This document shows, in pieces, positions 7,579 through 15,374 of a DNA stretch of 29,398 bases (positions are counted from its first letter, which is position 1; every line of letters starts with the position of its first letter). The stretch is taken from assembly GCA_018969805.1 (NCBI GenBank), contig JAGWXQ010000001.1, positions 1-29,398 of the forward strand, in the 5' to 3' direction. Position numbers and translations under genes: made by a program. The notes under the pieces are model-generated. The model saw only the letters and a program-made list of their open reading frames with translations. It ran no database searches and was not told where the DNA came from. The stretch comes from Paenibacillaceae bacterium. GTDB taxonomy: Bacteria > Bacillota > Bacilli > Paenibacillales > YIM-B00363.

Positions 7579-9913
7579 GCGCGACGACCGTCACCCCATC
7601 TCCTCCTTCTCCATGGGCACCGAGCCGTACAGATGCGACACTGCGATGCGCCCGCACAAACTGCAACACCCGCGTACGCAACACACCTGTTCCTTTGCCA
7701 TGAATGATCGTCGCAAACGGAACACCGTCGCGGAGCACTTCATCGAGCCAACGGTCAATTTCCACCAACGCATCTTCGGCATTCATCCCACGTACGTCAA
7801 TGTGTGTGCGCACAGCCCGTTGCGCATCGCTGTGCGATGGGGGCCGTGGTGATTTGACCGACGGAGCTTGCAGTTGTTGCACGGACGCATCGGCCAATTG
7901 GTTTCGATGCGTTTTTGTTTTCATTACACCAATTTGAACGATCGCCTCGTCACCGTGTATGTCGACGATCGTACCACAAAGGCCGTGGGGAAGGACACGG
8001 ACGAGCGCACCGACACAAAACGCTGCTTGTTTGTGCTGCGACACGTCAGGGACGTCGTCCACAGCATCGTCCAATGCACGCACGTGCTTCCGAATGCGCG
8101 ATGCCCGCTCTTGCGCTTTTTCTCCCTCAATGTCCGCTTGCAACGCAGCAAGGACGTTTTTCGCTTCGTGCTTCGCTTGGGCGACGATGCGCCGTGCGTG
8201 CATGCGTGCGTCTTGAATGAGCTGGGCACGGGTCGCATGCAGCTGCTCTTGTAGTGCTTCGATGTCGCGTTGCCGCGCTTGTGCTTCTTCGCGCAAGGCG
8301 TTCGCTTCCTCGCGTGCCGTGTGTGCCTCTCTCTGGAGGCGATCCAGCGTGTCGATCATCTGATCGACGTGGCGGTCTTGCACGGTCAGCTGCGCGCGTG
8401 CATGCGCTGTGACCGCCTCAGGAAGTCCGAGGCGCGAGGCGATCGTAAGTCCATGGCTGCTGCCTGGCACGCCGATGCGCAGTGCATACGTCGGCGCAAG
8501 CGCATCTGGATCAAATGCCATCGAGGCGGTGATCGTGTGCGGTGCCGCATACGCATACGCTTTGACCGCGCGGTCGTGCGTCGTCGCAATGAGCGTGCTG
8601 CCGATTTTTTTGATGTAGTCAATAATCGCGATCGCCAACGCCGCACCTTCGGTCGGGTCTGTTCCTACACCGACTTCATCGAGCAATACGAGACTGCGCG
8701 AAGTCACTGCATGCAGCATCGCCACAATGTTGCGCATATGACTGGAAAACGTACTCAAATTATGGGCGATGTCTTGTTCGTCGCCGATATCGACAAACAA
8801 TGCGTCGATGTGTGCACACGAACTTCCTTCTTGTGCAGGGATGTACATTCCTGCATGTGCCATTGCGTGCAACAGCCCGACCGTTTTGAGCGTTACCGTC
8901 TTTCCCCCGGTGTTTGGTCCGGTAATGAGCATCGTGTCGTCGTCGTCGCCCAAAACGACATCGATTGCGACGACGCGATCGGGGGCAATGAGCGGATGCC
9001 GTGCACGACGCAGTGCGATGCGGCCACGGGGGTCAAGGTGTGGACGCGTCCCCCGAATCGCAGCTGCATACCGCGCTTTTGCACACCATACATCGATGTC
9101 CCCGATCGTACGGACGTCCGCGATGAGTGCTTCACCGACTTGTGCGATTCGCTCCGAACATTGCTGCAAAATACGCACGATCTCTTGTTGTTCCTCCACC
9201 TTAAGCCGACGAACATCGTTGTTTGCGGCGACGATCGCTTGGGGCTCGATGTACACCGTCGCGCCTGATGCCGACTGATCGTGGATGATTCCATCGAAAG
9301 AGGAGCGCGCTTCTGCCTTAATCGGCAACACAAACCGATCGTTTCGCACCGTAATGATCGGCTCTTGCAGCACCGTGCGAACGTGCTTATCGCGCAGCAT
9401 CGCTTCACACAGCGCGCGTACTGCGCGTTCTTTTGCGCGGATCGCATTGCGCACGCGCGCGAGTTGTTCCGATGCCTCATCGCGCACGTGGCCGTGTTCG
9501 TCAATGATCGTCCGCAAAAACGTCTCCATCGGCCGCCAATCGGACAAGGACGCGTATCGCGCGTGACACAACGGGGCATCGTGCTTGGCAACAAAACGAC
9601 CAAGAGCTGTACGCACACGCTGCATCGCTGCCAGCGTCGTACATACGTCGGCGAGCTGCTCTAGGGCGAGGACACCGCCGATCAACGCATGCGCCACACA
9701 AGCGGTCACGTCATGCACCTCATCAAACGACGGCAATCCGTGCATGGCGTACCATAATACCGCCTCGTCTGTTTGCGCAAGCAATCGTGGAGCGTCTTCG
9801 CTGCTTGGACGCACGACGTCCAACGCAGTTTGGCCCATCGGCGTTTGGGCATGTGCGCGCACGTGTTGGACAATGATGTCAAACTGCACTGCTTGCAGTG
9901 CTTTTTGTTCCAT
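7568..9913 (-). CDS. mutS2: endonuclease MutS2
   Basis: A 781-aa MutS-family ATPase with a C-terminal Smr nuclease domain. In Bacillus and its relatives MutS2 acts on branched DNA in recombination control, and in ribosome rescue. Visible features are Walker A TGPNTGGKT at residues 331-339, Walker B SLVLLDE around 407-413, a long Gln/Arg/Glu-rich coiled coil at about 515-620, a KOW-like segment around 635-665, and the Smr domain with DVRGM at 706-710 and HGKGTG at 738-743. Length is usual for the family. The ATG at 9913 has GGAGG 8 nt upstream. The usual Bacillus neighbours cvpA and polX do not lie between it and zapA. Confidence 0.96.
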   Translation of the reverse strand: MEQKALQAVQFDIIVQHVRAHAQTPMGQTALDVVRPSSEDAPRLLAQTDEAVLWYAMHGLPSFDEVHDVTACVAHALIGGVLALEQLADVCTTLAAMQRVRTALGRFVAKHDAPLCHARYASLSDWRPMETFLRTIIDEHGHVRDEASEQLARVRNAIRAKERAVRALCEAMLRDKHVRTVLQEPIITVRNDRFVLPIKAEARSSFDGIIHDQSASGATVYIEPQAIVAANNDVRRLKVEEQQEIVRILQQCSERIAQVGEALIADVRTIGDIDVWCAKARYAAAIRGTRPHLDPRGRIALRRARHPLIAPDRVVAIDVVLGDDDDTMLITGPNTGGKTVTLKTVGLLHAMAHAGMYIPAQEGSSCAHIDALFVDIGDEQDIAHNLSTFSSHMRNIVAMLHAVTSRSLVLLDEVGVGTDPTEGAALAIAIIDYIKKIGSTLIATTHDRAVKAYAYAAPHTITASMAFDPDALAPTYALRIGVPGSSHGLTIASRLGLPEAVTAHARAQLTVQDRHVDQMIDTLDRLQREAHTAREEANALREEAQARQRDIEALQEQLHATRAQLIQDARMHARRIVAQAKHEAKNVLAALQADIEGEKAQERASRIRKHVRALDDAVDDVPDVSQHKQAAFCVGALVRVLPHGLCGTIVDIHGDEAIVQIGVMKTKTHRNQLADASVQQLQAPSVKSPRPPSHSDAQRAVRTHIDVRGMNAEDALVEIDRWLDEVLRDGVPFATIIHGKGTGVLRTRVLQFVRAHRSVASVRLGAHGEGGDGVTVVALNV

Positions 9914-10007
9914 AATGTGGTCCTCCCTGAACGCATTGATCGATTATGCGCGGGGCATACTGCGCGTGCACCACAAGAAGAGTTCGTACGAAAGAGGAGG
10001 TTGGGAC

Positions 10008-10373
10008 ATGTCTTGGGTAGGACACCTCGTCCGCTTTGTCGTGGCCGCACTCGCGTTGCTCATTGCTGGTGCGATTGTCCCACAATTTCACGTCGGGGGC
10101 TTTTGGAGTGCCCTGCTGCTCGCACTGGCGATCGCTGTGCTCGGTTTTGCCATTGAAGGCATTTTCGGCAAACGCATCCAGCCATTCGGACGGGGCATCA
10201 TCGGTTTTGTCGTCAGTGCGCTCGTCATTTATGTTGCCCAATTTGTCATTGCCGGAGTATTCGTCACCGCACTCGGTGCGATCATCGCTGCCGTCGTGAT
10301 CGGGCTCGTCGATGTGTTTTTGCCGATGGCAAGCCCTTTTGCCCTCGGTCGCAAACCCCACCGCTCGACGTAA
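10008..10373 (+). CDS. holin-like four-helix membrane protein (phage holin family 4 / YvlD-like)
   Basis: A 121-aa integral membrane protein with about four hydrophobic helices (starting VGHLVRFVVAALALLIAGAI and ending in VIGLVDVFLPM). The pattern fits the small PF04020-type membrane family, annotated as phage holin although most members are chromosomal and not phage-encoded. Role unknown. The ATG at 10008 follows AGAGGAGG (9993-10000) by 7 nt. It is transcribed opposite to both neighbours, zapA and mutS2, and occupies the place where cvpA-polX is often found in Bacilli. Confidence 0.75.
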   Translation: MSWVGHLVRFVVAALALLIAGAIVPQFHVGGFWSALLLALAIAVLGFAIEGIFGKRIQPFGRGIIGFVVSALVIYVAQFVIAGVFVTALGAIIAAVVIGLVDVFLPMASPFALGRKPHRST

Positions 10374-10410
10374 TGCCCCACCTTGCACGATCGTTTCTGG
10401 ATGGGGATGC

Positions 10411-10437
10411 ACCGCTGTGCACACGCTGCACAGCGGT
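10411..10437. terminator. hairpin between holin-like gene and zapA
   Basis: An 11-bp perfect stem (ACCGCTGTGCA with TGCACAGCGGT, 5-nt loop) lies between two convergent genes. It lacks a clean T-run on either side, so it is at best a weak bidirectional terminator. Confidence 0.4.
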
Positions 10438-10446
10438 GTTGCGCGT

Positions 10447-11106
10447 TTACGCGTGCTTCGGCTGTGCGGTTTTGTTGTCCTCAAGCAGCGCAATCCAATC
10501 ATCAAAGTCTTGTTTCATTTTGGCATATTCTGCCTGAAGCTGCGCATATTTGTGCGCCAGCGTCTCCTCGTCTGGACGTTCCAGCAGTTCTGCTTGCGCA
10601 TGTGTCCCGACGTCGTCCACAATGGGCAATAATGTTTGTTGTTTCATGACGATGTGCGCTGCATTCGCATCAAGTGCAATGTCCTCAGTGAGGACGACGT
10701 GTGCATGGGGCGCATTGTGGCGCGATGCATGCTGTGCGAGCTGCTCTTCCAACCAATTGGTCCGCTCCAGCAACAGCTGAATTTCCTTTTCTTGTACACG
10801 CACTTTGTCTTCTGCCCGCTGCAAGACGTCGCGCACATCCGCACACACCGTCTGCATGTGCTGCCGCTCGGCTTCAGCAGTTTCTGCCTTAGAGCGCAAC
10901 TTTGCGTATTCTTCAGCAATGTGCAACAACGTCAGCACATACACCCGCTCGACATCCAGCTTCGGACTCATGCGTGCGGTCATATTGAGCTTATCGTTGA
11001 TCCACTGACTGAGTGCATGCAGCGCAGCCTGCGACAATGAACCGACAATTTTATAGGATTTCCCATAAATATCAATCGTAACACGATGCTTTTGTTCTGG
11101 TGCCAT
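10447..11106 (-). CDS. zapA: ZapA-domain cell division protein with long coiled-coil extension
   Basis: The first 60-90 residues are a ZapA domain (RVTIDIYGKSYKIVG, then DVERVYVLTLLHIAEEYAKL). ZapA binds and bundles FtsZ at the division ring. The protein is 219 aa, more than twice the usual 85-100 aa of Bacillus ZapA. The added part has heptad-rich helices at about 65-125 and 170-210, separated by a less regular segment. The ATG at 11106 has AGGAGG 6 nt upstream. It follows pheT by 57 nt on the same strand, the common Bacillus arrangement. Confidence 0.85.
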   Translation of the reverse strand: MAPEQKHRVTIDIYGKSYKIVGSLSQAALHALSQWINDKLNMTARMSPKLDVERVYVLTLLHIAEEYAKLRSKAETAEAERQHMQTVCADVRDVLQRAEDKVRVQEKEIQLLLERTNWLEEQLAQHASRHNAPHAHVVLTEDIALDANAAHIVMKQQTLLPIVDDVGTHAQAELLERPDEETLAHKYAQLQAEYAKMKQDFDDWIALLEDNKTAQPKHA

Positions 11107-11163
11107 CGCACGCCTCCTGTTTGGTCCAGAGTCCTGCCCACCAACGACAACCCGTGTGCGCCT

Positions 11164-13650
11164 TTACCGTTCGCGGATGCGCGCGCCGTGCTCCGATGCG
11201 AGCGCATGTACGACACAGGATACGGCGTGATCGACTTCCATATCGGTCATTGTCCGCCCAAAATGACGAAACACCAACGAAACGCCCGTGCTCTTTTCTT
11301 CCTCGGACAGCGGTGCCCCTGTATATACATCAAAGATCGAAGCCACAGCGAGCGTATCGCCTCCTGCCTTGCGAATCGTGCGCAACAGGTCATCCGCACG
11401 CACCGCCGTATGCGACACGACAGCAATGTCGCGCAGCGACGCTGGGAAACGCGAGACAGGCGTATACGTCGATTGCGACAACGCACACGCACGCATCGCA
11501 TCGACATCAAGCTCAAACGCAATCGCATCGTCGAGCCCATACACGGCTTGCACGTGCGGGTGCAGCTGTCCGATGCGCCCCAACGTGAACGGTTGTTCAT
11601 CGGAGTATGCCACGATGCGCGCCGTGCGGCCCGGGTGGTATCCTTCTATTTCCGTCGGGACAAACGCAATGCCAGACACCCCACACGCGATGCACAGTTG
11701 CTCAACGACGCCTTTACCTGCATAAAAGTCGGCGATCCGGTGCGCGCCTTGCCAATGCGCATCGCCCCACTGCCCCATCGCCAGCGCAGCGATCGTCACC
11801 TTTTCTATGATGTGATCGTTTTTTCCATAAACCGATGCAATTTCAAAAAACGCTGTATTGCGCTCATGGCGTGCAGCGTGCGCAGCAACCGTCTCGATTA
11901 GTGAAGGCAGTATGCTCGTGCGCAACACCGCGTGGTCGCTGCTCATCGGCATACGCACCCGCACGTCCGTCGCCCCATCAAGGACAAACGGCGCAATGCA
12001 AGCGGGCCGCTCGAGGGGTACGAGCGAATACGTCACCGCCTCATCATAACCCCACGCCGTAAGTACTGCCCGCGCCGTTTTGCGCAATCGCTGTGCAGAA
12101 GTCCAATGCCCTGCCGTTTGTACGCCGTGGACAGGCGTATGCGGAATATCGTGGATATGCAAGCGCGCCACTTCTTCAATGACATCGATAGGAAGGCGTA
12201 CGTCCATACGCCACGGAGGTGGAGTACATCGAATCGACCGTACATCCGTGTGTGCGACATCAAACCCAAGCCGCTCCAGAGACGCACACACGGCGTGTTC
12301 GGAAAACGGCACCCCAATCACGTCACACAAGTCGTCGATCGACATCGCAATCGGTTGTTTCGCCTCGATCGTCTCTCCAACGCGCCGCATCGCACAGACA
12401 ACGACATCCGGTTGGCATGCTGTGATCAGCTGCACCGCCCGTTGCAGCGCGGCAATCGCCTGCTGAGGGGCAATACCCCGTTCAAAACGGGCACTCGCTT
12501 CCGTCTTCACTCCATGACGGTGAACCATGCGTGCGACAACGTCCGATGCACATTGTGCGCTCTCAATACAGATGCGCGTCGTGCGTTCCGTCACTTTGGT
12601 GTGTTCCCCACCGATGACCCCCGCGAGCGCGATCGGGCCCTGTTCATCGGCAATGACGATGTCGGATGCATCCAGCACGCGATCCACACCATCGAGCGTC
12701 GTCATGCGCTCTCCACACACTGCGTGCCGCACCACAATCCGATCACCGAACAATGCGTCCGCATCGTATGCGTGCATCGGTTGTCCAAGCTCCAGCATCA
12801 CATAGTGCAACACATCGACGATCACGTGCACCGGCCGCATGCCGCTGTCGATGAGCCTGCGTTGCAACCATATAGGAGACGGACGAACGCGCACGCCGTG
12901 CAGTGCGATCAGCGCATATGCCCGCACCGCCTCCGTTGTCTTCTCGATATTTTTGGATGCAGGCAACGTCGGCTCCACCCACCATGACGACGTGTATTCG
13001 ACATGGTGTGGCACATCGCGATGGACGACTTCCGATGCCCACAACTGCGTCGGATCCAAAAAACTCGTCAACCGCATCGGCAACGTACACACCGCCGACA
13101 CTTCCCGCGCCAACCCAATCCAATGCATCGCATCGGTACGGTTTGGCGTGACGCTCAGCGCAAACACCACATCCCCACATCCAAGCAATGCCGCAACATC
13201 CATCCCAAGTACGAGCTCCGCTGTTGGCTCCGTGGACAGCACCATGATGCCCTCCTGCGGTCCATCGTCGAGCCCAAGCTCCGACGCAGAACAAATCATC
13301 CCATCCGAGCGTACACCGCGCAGCGTCACTGCACGAATGACGAGCCCACCCGGTAGGTGTGCCCCGATGCACGCGACAGGCACGTACTGCCCTGCATCGA
13401 CGTTGGACGCACCGCATACGATCGTCACGTGCGCCTTTGCACCGATATCGACGGTACACACCGACAGTTTGGTTGATTTGGGATGCGTATTTTTTGCCAC
13501 GACGCGCCCTACGACGACACCGTGCACAGGAGGGCGATGGACGACACGCTCTACTTCAATGCCTGCCATCGTTAATTGTGCGGCGAGCTGCTCCGGCGTA
13601 CATGGATCGAGTGCGACGTAGCGCGCCAAATGTTGCCATGAACTATACAT
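11164..13650 (-). CDS. pheT: phenylalanyl-tRNA synthetase beta subunit
   Basis: An 828-aa beta subunit of the alpha2-beta2 enzyme that charges tRNA-Phe. The order is standard: N-terminal helix and EMAP-type tRNA-binding domain (VVGRVVAKNTHPKSTKLSVC around residues 46-65), B3/B4 editing domain, B5 domain with DDLCDVIG, the inactive synthetase-like core, and the C-terminal anticodon-binding ferredoxin-like domain (VSRFPASLRDIAVV, then VSLVFRHFGRTMTDMEV). It is slightly longer than the usual 800-805 aa. The ATG at 13650 is preceded by an AAGGAGC site. It lies 22 nt after pheS and is clearly in the same operon. Confidence 0.97.
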   Translation of the reverse strand: MYSSWQHLARYVALDPCTPEQLAAQLTMAGIEVERVVHRPPVHGVVVGRVVAKNTHPKSTKLSVCTVDIGAKAHVTIVCGASNVDAGQYVPVACIGAHLPGGLVIRAVTLRGVRSDGMICSASELGLDDGPQEGIMVLSTEPTAELVLGMDVAALLGCGDVVFALSVTPNRTDAMHWIGLAREVSAVCTLPMRLTSFLDPTQLWASEVVHRDVPHHVEYTSSWWVEPTLPASKNIEKTTEAVRAYALIALHGVRVRPSPIWLQRRLIDSGMRPVHVIVDVLHYVMLELGQPMHAYDADALFGDRIVVRHAVCGERMTTLDGVDRVLDASDIVIADEQGPIALAGVIGGEHTKVTERTTRICIESAQCASDVVARMVHRHGVKTEASARFERGIAPQQAIAALQRAVQLITACQPDVVVCAMRRVGETIEAKQPIAMSIDDLCDVIGVPFSEHAVCASLERLGFDVAHTDVRSIRCTPPPWRMDVRLPIDVIEEVARLHIHDIPHTPVHGVQTAGHWTSAQRLRKTARAVLTAWGYDEAVTYSLVPLERPACIAPFVLDGATDVRVRMPMSSDHAVLRTSILPSLIETVAAHAARHERNTAFFEIASVYGKNDHIIEKVTIAALAMGQWGDAHWQGAHRIADFYAGKGVVEQLCIACGVSGIAFVPTEIEGYHPGRTARIVAYSDEQPFTLGRIGQLHPHVQAVYGLDDAIAFELDVDAMRACALSQSTYTPVSRFPASLRDIAVVSHTAVRADDLLRTIRKAGGDTLAVASIFDVYTGAPLSEEEKSTGVSLVFRHFGRTMTDMEVDHAVSCVVHALASEHGARIRER

Positions 13651-13672
13651 TGCGATGCTCCTTCACGATGGT

Positions 13673-14710
13673 TCATAATCGCATACGAAATTGTTGTAAA
13701 AAAGCGCGGTCATTTGTATAAAAATGACGGATGTCTTCGATGCCATACCGCAGCATCGCAATCCGCTCGACACCAACACCAAACGCAAACGCCCGAACAA
13801 CGGTCGGATCGTACCCGCACCGCGCGAGCACGTCCGGATGCACCATCCCTGCACCGAGCACTTCGACCCACCCGGATTGCTTGCACACGCGGCATCCTAC
13901 ACCCCCACATACCGCGCACGATATATCGACTTCGACGCTCGGCTCCGTAAACGGGAAAAAGCTCGGCCGCAAGCGCACGCGCGAATGAGATCCAAACATG
14001 GTACGCGCAAAGTGCGCCAACGTGCCCTTCAAATGCGCCATGCTCAGATGTGTATCGACGACCAAACCTTCTACTTGCATAAACTGATGCGAATGCGTCG
14101 GATCGTCGTCGTCACGGCGATACACTTTCCCGGGACAAATGATTTTGATCGGTATCGCGCCCCCACACCGCTGCATAGTCCGAATTTGTACTGGCGACGT
14201 CTGTGTGCGCAACAATGTCGTCTCGTCGATATAAAAAGAATCATGCATCGCCCGGGCAGGATGATGCTCCGGAATGTTCAACGCTTCAAAATTGTAGTAG
14301 TCCGTCTCAACTTCCGGTCCTTCTGCAACCGTATAACCCATCCCCACAAAAATATGCTCAATTTCCTCGATGACGTGCATCAATGGATGAACCGCACCCA
14401 AACGCTCCGTCCTGCCTGGAAGCGTCACATCGATCGTTTCTTCCGCGAGTTTTCGGGCAATGCCCTGCGCCACGATGTCGTCGCGCTTCGCCATGATTGC
14501 CGCTTCAAGCGCATGCTTCACATCGTTGATCTGCTTTCCGATGCGCGCACGCTGCTCTGGATGCTGCTGCGCCATCTCCCGAATCGCAAGCGTCAGTAGT
14601 CCTTTTTTTCCTAAATACCGTACGCGTACTGCGTGCAGCGACGGTTCATCTTCACAACGACGAACATCCAGCAGCGCTTCTTCACCCAATGCATCCAATC
14701 GAAAATCCAT
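13673..14710 (-). CDS. pheS: phenylalanyl-tRNA synthetase alpha subunit
   Basis: A 345-aa catalytic subunit, the usual length in Bacillus. It has an N-terminal coiled coil (about 1-90), the class II core with EGPEVETDYYNFEALNIP, HPARAMHDSFY and THSHQFMQVEG, and motif 3 FGVGVERIAMLRYG. A cysteine cluster CAVCGGVGCRVC is as in other Bacillus PheS proteins. The ATG at 14710 is chosen over 14734 because it begins MDFRLDALG as in relatives, with AGGAAGG 10 nt upstream. The leader holds no recognisable T-box; instead it contains the structured element at 14739-14845. Confidence 0.97.
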   Translation of the reverse strand: MDFRLDALGEEALLDVRRCEDEPSLHAVRVRYLGKKGLLTLAIREMAQQHPEQRARIGKQINDVKHALEAAIMAKRDDIVAQGIARKLAEETIDVTLPGRTERLGAVHPLMHVIEEIEHIFVGMGYTVAEGPEVETDYYNFEALNIPEHHPARAMHDSFYIDETTLLRTQTSPVQIRTMQRCGGAIPIKIICPGKVYRRDDDDPTHSHQFMQVEGLVVDTHLSMAHLKGTLAHFARTMFGSHSRVRLRPSFFPFTEPSVEVDISCAVCGGVGCRVCKQSGWVEVLGAGMVHPDVLARCGYDPTVVRAFAFGVGVERIAMLRYGIEDIRHFYTNDRAFLQQFRMRL

Positions 14711-14738
14711 GCCCCCCGCCCTTCCTCTGCACATTGTT

Positions 14739-14845
14739 CATACGCATCCCCTATAAACACATATATCCAGAGGGCTGCCTTTTGCTCGATCGCAAGAGGC
14801 GTTTTTGTGAAACGGATATATGGATTGAAATACGGATGCGTATCC
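14739..14845 (-). promoter_or_regulatory. structured leader element, copy 1 (upstream of pheS)
   Basis: A 107-nt element ending 28 nt before the pheS start codon. On the minus strand it has an outer 10-bp stem ATACGCATCC/GGATGCGTAT, a second stem CATATATCC/GGATATATG, and an inner hairpin GCCTCTTGC/GCAAAAGGC. Between the stems is a conserved core containing CCGTTTCACAAAA and GCAAAAGGCAGCCC. It aligns along its whole length with 16262-16361 upstream of purU. I do not match it to a known riboswitch class. A translational or transcriptional leader, or a repeated structured DNA element, are both possible. Confidence 0.6.
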
Positions 14846-14871
14846 TACACAGTCATGCGATCATACAACAA
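14842..14871 (-). promoter_or_regulatory. candidate promoter for pheS-pheT-zapA
   Basis: On the minus strand, TTGTTG (14866-14871) and TAGGAT (14842-14847) have an 18-nt spacer. The predicted start falls within the 5' arm of the outer stem of the leader element, so the transcript would begin with that structure. Confidence 0.35.
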
Positions 14872-14908
14872 AAAAGCCTGCACACCGAGCACACACGCAC
14901 GGTACAGG
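14868..14908 (-). terminator. terminator after tRNA-Gly
   Basis: On the minus strand a stem of about 8 bp, with a bulge (CCTGTACC with GGTGTGCAGG), is followed by CTTTTTTGTT. It lies 24 nt past the tRNA 3' end and separates the tRNA from the pheS leader. Confidence 0.55.
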
Positions 14909-14931
14909 TCGCGTACTGCCTAGCGGGAAAA

Positions 14932-15002
14932 AGCGGGTGATGGGAATCGAACCCACGCCACCAGCTTGGGAAGCTGGAGTTCTGCCATTGAACTACACCC
15001 GC
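14932..15002 (-). tRNA. tRNA-Gly (anticodon CCC)
   Basis: A 71-nt cloverleaf. The acceptor arms are GCGGGTG and CACCCGC with discriminator T, the T-arm has GGTTCGAATCC, and the anticodon stem AGC/GCT encloses loop TTCCCAA with anticodon CCC at 14968-14970. CCA is not encoded. It has its own promoter upstream and a terminator downstream. Confidence 0.95.
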
Positions 15003-15030
15003 GCGTTTCACCTTGACGTTGATCGTACTG

Positions 15031-15059
15031 ATTATACTGTATGAGAAACACGAACGCAA
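15031..15059 (-). promoter_or_regulatory. promoter for tRNA-Gly
   Basis: On the minus strand, TTGCGT (15054-15059) and TATAAT (15031-15036) have a 17-nt spacer. The distance to the tRNA 5' end (28 nt) is suitable. Confidence 0.65.
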
Positions 15060-15111
15060 TTGACGCACGCAAAAAATTTTCCGAATACAAAAAATTGACG
15101 CGGGCAAAAAC
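15058..15111. repeat. direct repeat pair in the tRNA-Gly / small peptide intergenic region
   Basis: AATTGACGCACGCAAAAA (15058-15075) and AATTGACGCGGGCAAAAA (15093-15110) match at 16 of 18 positions and start 35 bp apart. They lie between the divergent promoters of tRNA-Gly and the small secreted-peptide gene, directly upstream of the latter. Direct repeats in this position are typical of activator sites, but no regulator is known. Confidence 0.5.
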
Positions 15112-15114
15112 GTC

Positions 15115-15142
15115 TTGACTTTATGCTGATTCCGTTTATAAT
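15115..15142 (+). promoter_or_regulatory. promoter for the small secreted-peptide gene
   Basis: TTGACT (15115-15120) and a perfect TATAAT (15137-15142) have a 16-nt spacer, followed by a leader of about 27 nt with a strong ribosome site. Confidence 0.7.
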
Positions 15143-15175
15143 AATATTACAACCTAAGATAAAGGAGAGGAGTAT

Positions 15176-15337
15176 ATGCGAAATCGGGCTTTGCGCAAGA
15201 AAGTGTTTATATTATTGATGGTCTCGTTGTTGCTGCTCTCTTTCCAATCATTACAAGGATCGCTTGCTTCCGCAGGGTCCATATCCAGCTCCTCGTCTTG
15301 GGTTGGCACAGCTTCAGTGGTTTCTTTTCTGCCATAA
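15176..15337 (+). CDS. 53-aa small exported peptide of unknown function
   Basis: A complete short gene: promoter, AAAGGAGAGGAG ribosome site just before the ATG, 53 codons, stop, then a strong terminator 2 nt later. The product begins MRNRALRKK, has a hydrophobic core VFILLMVSLLLLSF (10-23), and an Ala-Ser-Ala at 31-33 that fits a signal peptidase I site. Cleavage would release a 20-residue peptide with a run of five serines followed by Trp-Val-Gly and a hydrophobic end. The peptide has no cysteine. I do not recognise the family. It could be a signalling peptide, a small antimicrobial or a cell-surface factor. No transporter, kinase or modification gene is adjacent. Confidence 0.6.
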   Translation: MRNRALRKKVFILLMVSLLLLSFQSLQGSLASAGSISSSSSWVGTASVVSFLP

Positions 15338-15367
15338 ATACCGATCACACGTTGATCGGTTTTTTTT
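15338..15367. terminator. terminator between the small peptide gene and purU
   Basis: The 8-bp stem ACCGATCA/TGATCGGT with a 5-nt loop is followed on the plus strand by a run of T. It ends the small peptide transcript. Because purU converges on it, it may also stop the opposite transcript, less efficiently. Confidence 0.85.
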
Positions 15368-15374
15368 CGTTCCC

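Noticed and set aside
7591..9278. Many long plus-strand frames opposite mutS2, and similar frames opposite other genes
   Set aside because: They are shadows caused by high GC at third positions; they lack start signals and protein-like composition.
14780..14812. Plus-strand terminator inside leader element copy 1
   Set aside because: The inner hairpin followed by GTTTTT would read as a terminator on the plus strand, but no plus-strand gene lies upstream, and the sequence is explained by the minus-strand element.
14739..14930. T-box leader for pheS
   Set aside because: I find neither the AGGGTGG-type T-box sequence nor a specifier stem with a Phe codon. The structure present is of another kind.
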